From Eunapius fragilis (lineage: Eukaryota; Porifera; Demospongiae; Spongillida; Spongillidae), in the NCBI GenBank assembly GCA_963681505.1, contig OY811988.1, positions 3,847,355 through 3,911,354 on the forward strand: 64,000 bases of DNA, in the 5' to 3' direction. Both the position numbers and the translations under genes were made by a program. Shown here piece by piece: positions 57,026-64,000 of this stretch; position 1 is the stretch's first letter, and each line of letters opens with the position of its first letter. The notes under the pieces were generated by a model. That model did no database searches, was not told the origin of the DNA, and saw only the letters and a list, made by a program, of their open reading frames with translations.

Positions 57026-58110
57026 TCATAACAACATAAAGGACACCGTAACTACCACACTACCACCACCCCTAACTACCTAACTCAAGGGTGGATGCAG
57101 CAATAAAAGGACGGCGGGGGGAGGGGGTCAAGTATGAAAAATGTAAAGTACGGCAACCCTTACTTTGGGTGTTTAGAACCCCCACTAAATCCGCCCCTCT
57201 AACTACCACCACCAATTCCTGACTACCAACAGCACCTCCTAACTACAACCACCCAAAACCCATCCCCTCCCCAAATCCAGGAAGGGGAGGGGAGCTTACT
57301 ATGACATGTGCGCGGTGCGTTTTACACTCTAAATTCCATTAGCGCGATTGTGGGTTGGCGTTGTAAAGTTTCAATGATGTACACAGGCTGGTCCAAACGA
57401 AACCTACGACAGTGCTGTATGATGAATGTGATTAAAAACATCGCTCAAGATTCAGGTCACTTCGCTCGTTAGTTGGTGGCAATCGAGCGATATCAGAAAG
57501 GAGAACAGTTGCGCTTTTAGAGAACAAAAATACTCGTCCCTATTGTCCGTACCCAGTCCCATGCATATAAAATTTCTTCTAAGGATATATGAAGATTCCA
57601 TTATAGACTTAAATAAATTGCCAATGGCGTTCCAGATCTGTTGCGTCCAAGATATATTAACCGCAAGATGATATCATAATAAGATGCAAAGATGTGATTG
57701 GTATTTCATCACTGGCACTAGGCAACCAATTTCAGTTCTTATGTTACTCTGAACTAGGCGCAAAGTTTGTTTAAATAGCTGCATTTGTTAATGTCATACT
57801 AGCATGCAGTGGTAAGCTAAAAATAAATCAATCTAGATCTTTCGTCCCACTGTCTGGCCACGCCCAACTACACAACCACTTTCTGTTGGGCATGTTAACG
57901 TTCTGATCACAGTAGGCAAAGAACAATAATTGTGCTGATACCCAAGATTATTCATAGTACAAAGCATGACACTTTCCCATTTACAGCAGGTCGCAGTAGA
58001 TGCCATGAACTTACTACTTCTCATGAGGCTTTTACATAGCCTGTATGTCAAACGTACGAGGAAGAAAATTGGCAGCCACATGAATTCGCATATCTTTATC
58101 ACTTTTTCGG
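57026..58110. other. No gene; ACTACCACC-rich DNA and inverted repeat partner
   Basis: It contains CTAACTACCACC-type low complexity (57055-57275), the partner of the 53940 repeat (57430-57590) and otherwise unique AT-rich DNA. Confidence 0.45.
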
Positions 58111-58115
58111 GGGAA

Positions 58116-58141
58116 GGGGGGGGGGGGGGGGGGGGGGGGGG
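58116..58141 (+). repeat. Poly-G tract
   Basis: 26 uninterrupted G, the longest G-sense tract in the window. Confidence 0.95.
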
Positions 58142-58537
58142 TTATATCGCTTTCGGTTTTTTATCCCACATGTCGTTAGAGTGGTCGAGCGGATACCGTA
58201 TATTAACAATGATCATGGCCTATATAACCTTGTTTTAAATACTCGGTTATTCTGATTTTTCACCGAAAGGATGTATGAGGACAATCACTGGGGACGCTGA
58301 ATGCAAAGCAGTCAGTATACCGGAGTGCAGAGGGGAGATAAGTTTATACATGCTAGCCGGCCACGTCTGGCTTCTCTCTTTCATGCCTTAATGTGATAAA
58401 CGTTGAGTAGGTGCTCTTTCATGATGCATTTTAAATAATAATCTTCCAGTGGATGCAAAAGTGTGGACCATAATACTGATGTATATACTATGCATGGTTA
58501 AATGAATGCCTTTGCAAATGTCATCCCGCGTGGGTGT

Positions 58538-59002
58538 TCAGTACAATGCGAGTAGCACGGAGCTGCATAAACCATTGAGCGATGAGGTACTGCAGGATAG
58601 CAGAGTGGTGGAATTGTTGAGGCTCTCGATACAAACGGAGTAATTGATTGTCAGGATAGTGATCTGGAGGTCGAGCATAAAGGCAGCCAAATTCGTAATT
58701 CATGTACATACAGAGAAATGTTACATTGACCATGCAGTTCAGCCAAACCTACCCATTCGCATAATTCGCCTTGGATGCCGGTCATCATGGTCTTTATTGC
58801 GTCGGGGTTGCAGGCACTGTCTGCAGGACAACGCCTCATCGTTCCATCGATGTACCTGAGCGAGCGGCATACAAGACTCACCGTGCTGGTTGGTGGTCTT
58901 GTTCTTGATACTCGCGCACTCTGACTGTCTCATTTGGGGCACAAGCGACATGACCAATCCGACCAGGTAGAAAACAATGAAGACCCGTGTAGCCAATCCC
59001 AT
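58538..59002 (-). CDS. Small secreted cysteine-rich protein, minus strand, three exons
   Basis: Exons 59002-58882, 58820-58753 and 58663-58538 join (phases 1 and 0; introns 61 and 89 bp, GTGAGT..TGCAG and GTAGGT..CTCCAG) to a 104-residue protein. A signal peptide (VFIVFYLVGLVMSLV) is followed by a mature part with six cysteines (29, 44, 61, 74, 87, 96) and sequons NKT and NST. An even number of cysteines suggests three disulphides. No family is recognised. A TATA-like CATATAGTAC lies about 20-30 bp before the ATG, rather close. The next gene with a similar layout is 2.3 kb away on the other strand (55592-56285), but the sequences do not align convincingly. Confidence 0.65.
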
Positions 59003-59710
59003 TTTAGTGAATGAAGGTACTATATGCTAGCTCGCAATTCTGTTTCATTTATAGTACAGAGTGATCTACTTCATGAATCCGAACAAGTGTCCTAGTTACG
59101 CTTGGATAGATACACGTGGCGGCCTGGTAAGGACTACTATAATTTCAGCCAATAGCTCTCTAATAGCGTGAGCTCTATCATACCTTTTAAGCAGTAACGT
59201 TGTCTAGTCATATCATCAACGTTATGTTCTGGCTGTGTGTGTGCATGTGTTTTTGTGTGCACGTGTTTGTGTGTGTTCTGTGTGCAAGTGTGTGTAAGTG
59301 TTTGGCAAATGCCGAACACACCGGCACACACTCACGCACACATACACAAATGCACACACTCATGCACTTCCCTAAGCACATAAGTGAGGTTGAGAGACCC
59401 ACCCCATACAAGAACCACCCCCCTCGAGCTCCATTTTTAATTCACCCATGCAAACCCCACCGCCATCTGCGATCAACTTCCCCCACCTCACGTAAGTAGC
59501 CTTCCTCTTGCTATACACATTCCATTAGCGAGAGATGAATGTGTGCTCATGACTTCGCAAGCTGAAAGAATTGACTGCATGCACTATCATAAGAGTGAAT
59601 TAAACATTCAATGTATGGGAAGCTAGGCGAGTGCCTAAATCATTGGCGCCAATCGAGCGGTAAACCGTGACGCACTTTGCACGGCTATATCTCCGTAACG
59701 TATGAATTAA

Positions 59711-59985
59711 AAAATTAACGAACAGGACAAATCAATAGGTACAGGATCCCTCTACGTATAAACCAAATTGAGATTTCCTGCCGAAAGATATGACCAGTTT
59801 GAACCCCAAGGGGTATCGGACGTTGCACCACTAAACTAACCGAAACTAATGCAAGACCCCAAAATCTATTTTATCCCATAGCCAAAATAGCGTTTACAGT
59901 TCCGAAGTTATAGCGATTCAAACGTGAGTCATTTTTATAACTTTTTATATAAATATAGCGATGTGCCACTGATTTTCGCAGACCC
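59711..59985 (+). repeat. Dispersed repeat, copy 2 (partner 8783-9080)
   Basis: Same orientation and order of words as the first copy (AATTAACGAACNNNANAAAT, AGGTACAGGATCCCTCTACG, CCCCAAGGGGTATC, CGAAGTTATAGCGATTCAAA). It lacks the 37-bp palindrome that precedes copy 1. Confidence 0.8.
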
Positions 59986-60150
59986 TGTCTCATTAAAATC
60001 ACGCACGCGTCTGATTCGACCCGTTTTTTTTCCTGCGACAGTTTGAAAATGCGCATTAATAACCGAAGGCCGACGATCACCTATTTAGCTAGGGCAAGGA
60101 CTTTATTCCCTACGTGGCTATTTTAGTGGCGGGTCCAGGATATAATGAAA

Positions 60151-60171
60151 GGGGGGGGGGGGGGGGGGGGG
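60151..60171 (+). repeat. Poly-G tract
   Basis: 21 uninterrupted G. Confidence 0.95.
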
Positions 60172-60334
60172 TTGGAGGGGCGGAGGCACCAAAGGGGGAA
60201 GGTGCAGGAGGGAGGATCTACCCCATCCTTCGAGATAACGAATATGCATGCATAAGAGATGCATATTTCGCTGCCATTTGCGTACGTAGATATTTGGTTA
60301 ATTCATAACTCCGCGTGTTATACAATGATGCTAT

Positions 60335-60850
60335 AATTGATCTGGCCGGATCACTTTTGGCTGCAAAAAGTGATCCGCCTCTGCAATAGTTATCCGGGTA
60401 CAAATTCTCGTCGATACCAGTTTTTTTTATTTATGATTATATACAATTCTAAGCAATGTTTAATGGGCCGGGCTCCATTCCACCTGTTGTTGTTCACTTC
60501 TGTATATAGGGAGACAAATCCATTGCGTATCGATCGTGACGGAAAACGGCATGCATGCATGTTGAAAGAACATCCTTTTTCTGCCAATACATGAACACAA
60601 GACAGGTCCATTTACATTTAGTGCGTACGTCGCCCGCGGATCACTTTTTGCTGCTAAAACTGATCCCATATGAATGTGTGCATGTAAGGTACGCCCAGTT
60701 CACCTTTTTCAGCCAAAACATATCTGGGTATAGTATACGTATGAATGCATGTAAGTGGATCACTTTTTGCAAGCCAAAACTGATCTGAATAAAAAGTACA
60801 TGTATGATTGCATAAGGTACGCCGCGGATCACTTTACTGATCCGATGAAT
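60335..60850. repeat. GGATCA..TGATCC box repeats
   Basis: Pairs such as GATCTGGCCGGATCAC, GCGGATCACTTTTTGCTG with AAAACTGATCC, and GCGGATCACTTTACTGATCC are spread through this stretch with TTTTTGC-AGCCAAAA linkers and repeated TAAGGTACGCC words. The layout is the same as in the GGTCCG arrays of the 7-kb inverted repeat (palindrome plus TTTTGGC/GCCAAAA linker) but with GATCA instead of GTCCG. Confidence 0.7.
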
Positions 60851-61120
60851 AGTGGATAATTAAATATATCTGCATTATATATTTAGAAATACTGCTTTAA
60901 CTGATTACCAGCTAAATTATTCATAACGTAAATCCACTTCCGGCCAAATTAATTTTGCTATAGTTTTAAATGTGATGTACGTTACTCAAAACTCTACGTT
61001 GTAGAGTATTTCTGAATGACAGGCTGATCTGTAAAGAATTTTCTTGCACGTAGGACCCACTGGCAATAGTCATCCAGATTTAATGGTGACATAAGGTAGC
61101 ATGCATGTGTTCTCAAGTAC

Positions 61121-61543
61121 CTGAAGTGACTGCACTAAGACATTGCTTTCCCTGATCCAAAAATTGAGCAGATCAATTGATCTCATCATTCTCAATGCAT
61201 CATCCAGGTAAGAGATGACTTTTCTTTTAAAAAGGTCAAACTCATCATTTAGGTCTTCATTTACTATAACAAAATCTCCTCCATACATCTCTCTTAACGG
61301 CGCTTCTCCATAGTCTATCCACAGTGCAACATCAATATCTTTGCTAAGAGTATATTCTTCTTGCTTTAAATTTAATGATATGTCCTGCAGAATTGAAAAA
61401 AATCTTAACATATGCATGGATTTATCAAAAAGACACTTACATCAAATCCGTTACCATCTTCATCTCCCCTGTAGTGCAATGCATGGGCTCCTGATCGCCA
61501 AAAATGAAGCAAGTGCATATAGTTGACTAAGCACTTCGAAAAT
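61121..61543 (-). CDS. Two exons of an unrecognised minus-strand gene
   Basis: Exon 61543-61441 (after AAAATGTAG, before GTAAGTG) reads FSKCLVNYMHLLHFWRSGAH and ends GDEDGNGFD. Exon 61384-61121 (after TTCTGCAG, before GTACTTG) reads DISLNLKQEEYTLSKDIDVA, LWIDYGEAPLREMYGGDFVI and an acidic helix-rich end. Both exon ends are phase 0 and the intron is 56 bp. The frame is protein-like (charged and hydrophobic residues alternating, no low complexity) but no family is recognised. It could be a host gene or part of the retroelement whose integrase lies just upstream (61748-62170); the latter would not normally have introns. Confidence 0.5.
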
Positions 61544-61747
61544 CTACATTTTCATAATCATCATTTAATGGTTGTCATCATCTGCTTTTTCTTCTTCTTC
61601 CATTTTTATTCTCTATAACTTCTTCTTTTGGCTTCTGATAGATTTCAAATATGCTCCACTAACCCTTTCAACAAATTTAGCAGCATTGCTGGCTCATTTA
61701 AGACAATAGAGCCCCCTTGCCATGACACTTGAAAATAATGTACAGGC

Positions 61748-62170
61748 CTACAAAAGGTGTGTCCAGCTTGCCTCCAGCCCGCTTTCCTCTTCTAAAGTCT
61801 TCTTCATCACCATTTCTCCAATTTCAAATGAATGCTTACTTGCATGCTTCTTATAATATGCATGCTTCTGTATTGTCTGAGCTTGCTGCATACTTTGCTT
61901 CACAGACTCAAGTACTTTTAGATGCTGCTCACTCATAACATCAACAACTTCAGCAATTGCTGGCTCTTCTTGGTTCATTAACATCGTATCTGGTTCCTTT
62001 TCATCAATGTTGACATCAATAGGAAGAATTGCTTTTCGACCAAACATTACTTCAAATGGAGAAAAGGTTGTCGAATCATGAGCAGAAGTGTTGTATGCAT
62101 AAACATAAATGTCTAAGTACTCATGTATCCCACATTCCCTTTTTTGTCTTGAACAAACCTCACTAGCTGT
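61748..62170 (-). pseudogene. Retrotransposon integrase remnant (Ty3/Gypsy-like)
   Basis: The minus strand reads ASGIAKRFKQTLQLV, then after a frame change YAYNTSAHDSTTFSPFEVMF, then GRKAILPIDVNIDEKE and a helical KQSMQQAQTIQKHAYYKKHA ending FEIGEMVMKK. AYNTS-x-H-x-ST-x(3)-PFE-x-MFGRK-x-x-LP is the signature at the end of the integrase core of Ty3/Gypsy-type elements, and the DxV-like C-terminal fold follows. The catalytic core upstream, reverse transcriptase and LTRs are not visible in the window, and frame changes show decay. Confidence 0.75.
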
Positions 62171-62209
62171 AGGGTCTGTTTAAATCGTTTAGCAATACCA
62201 CTTGCCTAT

Positions 62210-64000
62210 AAAATCATAAGAAACAAGGTGCAATTAATACATGAATCCACTACATTTGGAAAAACATGATATTCAAATCACAGCCCTACGCATGTTGTGC
62301 AATTAAAGCTTAACATGAGGATAAAAAGGTATTATTTTTGATTTTAATGTGAGTCCCAGGAACCGCTGTATGTGGACCTCGCATAGCCTTCGGGGTGATT
62401 CCGGAATGCTGCAGCTTCTACACCTCGTTCTACACATATAACGCCATAATATTTAAAAACGATTGGTTTCAAACGTAAGCCAACTCACATTTTTAAAGCC
62501 AAATTGCTGCGTATAAAGGATTCAATCACAAAATTGGTCTGGCATTTTGGTTTAACCGCAAAACCAATTCAGATGTAAACCACTTGTTTATTTATTTATT
62601 TTGGCTTGACGTAGCAACCATCTTATTTGCAGCTAGATATAAGGACTTGTAAAACGAGACAAAACCATTAAATGTCACTGGAAAGCTTAATCCACTAATC
62701 ATATTTGCCAAACATTGTGTTTTCTGTGTCCCTTTGTGGACAAATGGCCCGGCAAGGGACCCCCGAAACAAATAAGGATGTGCATGTGTAACTCAATTGT
62801 GTATTCGTGGTCGACAAGTGTAGTCTGGGAACGACGTTCAAGACAAATGTATGAACCATAGTTCCACCAAATGTATTTTAAAGTACACCTGAGGTCCTTT
62901 TACCACATTGAAATGATTGATTCATCAAATTTGACACATAGCAGGATTGCGATAAGTATAAGTCACTATCTCTCAGTCAAAAGAAGAAGCCGTCCTTATT
63001 ATCAGTTGGGCTTTCGTGTGATATATATTTTACGTCATACAAATAAGATGGAAATACCCGCGTCATAGGTCACCGTAGAACCGCGCCATTTGGATCACCC
63101 ACTATTTCAAACTCGTGGCAAAGTGATATAGTTTAGCGCGTTGACTCAGTACGAGCCTATTTTGACTGGAAAGCACCAGTGAGAAAAATCTAACAAGCTA
63201 TTTATTTATGACGTCTCGATCAAATCTTCCCAGGTGACCGTTTTATTGTCGGCACTATTCACCTACCTATTTGTATGCGTTGTGTTCTAGGCTTTAAAAT
63301 AATACATGTACGCGTACATTCAGCGTACTTGTTCGAAGGGCACGAGGCACATTGAAGCCTTATAGCATTGGGTTTTATGCTACATGTTAACGAGCCAATC
63401 GTCCAAATTAATCGAAGTTTTACCTTCCAGGGCCTGCTAATAATCGCTTTGCACCTCTGTCGATCGGCTAGTGTATAAGTCGTTGGAGCATCACCTGATC
63501 AGCTAGCACTCTTCTCGGCGCTTTTGAAGGTACGTCTTTCAGATTGGGCTAACGGCCTTTGCGACTCCCCCCTACCCCGGGGACTGCGGCGGGTACTGTT
63601 GCAGTATAATTGTTTCCTTGCTAGTGCGCACAAAATGGGCGTGTGTGGGCTAAGTATAGTTATGGAATGGGAGCTTCGGGGGACGAGGGTAGAGATCAGC
63701 AGTCGTCAAAGCACTCATAAAAAAGAATTCTGTTCGAGATGTATGTGTGCATGAATACTTTCGTAGCTTCGATCTGTGTGCACGTGTATGATTTATGGGC
63801 GCGCAGATCTGTGTTTACAAGTGTGCGTGCGACGTGAATAGTACTCTTATTTTAAAAATTCACAGGACTATTTGCGGCCACAAATTAGTTAGGGTCGCGG
63901 TCACAGCACAAGAAGAAAAGCAGGCCATAATTCTGAGGTTGGCATAGGACATCTGTTAACAGGGTTGCAATAACATTGAAGTGGATTTCGTCCAGGATGG
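62210..64000. other. 1.8 kb at the right end without a recognised gene
   Basis: No splice-bounded coding block, strong repeat or RNA gene was recognised. The 76-codon frame at 63524-63754 has no motif. Confidence 0.4.

Noticed and set aside
58161..58235. Possible tRNA-like sequence with GTGGTCGAGCGG
   Set aside because: A D-arm-like word is present, but no B box or matching acceptor stem follows.
58821..58881. Unspliced reading of the minus-strand secreted protein (87 codons)
   Set aside because: The unspliced frame runs into basic, low-likelihood sequence. A 61-bp GT..AG intron joins two cysteine-containing blocks in phase and leads on to a third exon.

Overview
The window looks like nuclear DNA of a marine invertebrate, most plausibly a demosponge. 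Genes are intron-split with GT..AG junctions, the DNA is AT-rich and full of foldback repeats, microsatellites and long poly-G/poly-C tracts. The recognisable families (Roc-COR GTPases with a GxAGVGKT P-loop, TRIM-like RING/B-box relics, a VioB-type ferritin-like enzyme) fit a sponge. This placement is an inference, not a proof.

Layout. 0-11 kb: repeats, the last exon of a putative cation/Ca exchanger (2213-2422), a tRNA-derived SINE (about 6.7 kb), an unrecognised minus-strand gene (three phase-compatible exons, 7058-7721), a retroelement remnant (9340-9690) and a MITE nested in an older duplicated repeat (10.4 kb). 11.3-14.3 kb: a 3-kb foldback element. 14.8-17.9 kb: a very long exon for a VioB/iminophenyl-pyruvate dimer synthase-like protein. 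19-20.5 kb: three minisatellites. 22-23 kb: a TRIM-like pseudogene and a retroelement remnant.

25-41 kb: the largest gene. Exons for an SMYD-like MYND zinc finger and SET domain are followed on the same strand, with matching splice phases, by a Roc-COR GTPase exon ending in a zinc ribbon. Read as one gene this is a MYND-SET-Roc-COR fusion. Its two largest introns hold a 1.8-kb palindrome built on opposed 28-bp minisatellites, a decayed RAG1-N-terminus-like RING/zinc-finger gene, and further foldback elements. 41.6-42.7 kb: a short DNA transposon with a Cys-rich mini-ORF.

44.2-51.2 kb: a 7-kb inverted duplication with nearly identical arms. Its unique centre carries a bacterial-type cell wall hydrolase (SleB/Hydrolase_2) gene with a secretion signal, TATA box and one single-base frameshift. 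52-64 kb: further repeats, a Gly/Tyr/Pro-rich exon (52.6 kb), two small secreted cysteine-rich proteins (55.6-56.3 kb plus strand; 59.0-58.5 kb minus strand), two exons of an unknown minus-strand gene (61.1-61.5 kb) and a decayed retrotransposon integrase (about 62 kb).

There is no operon logic here. The common theme is genes of possible bacterial origin (VioB-like, SleB-like) and signalling/chromatin modules set among self-complementary mobile repeats.
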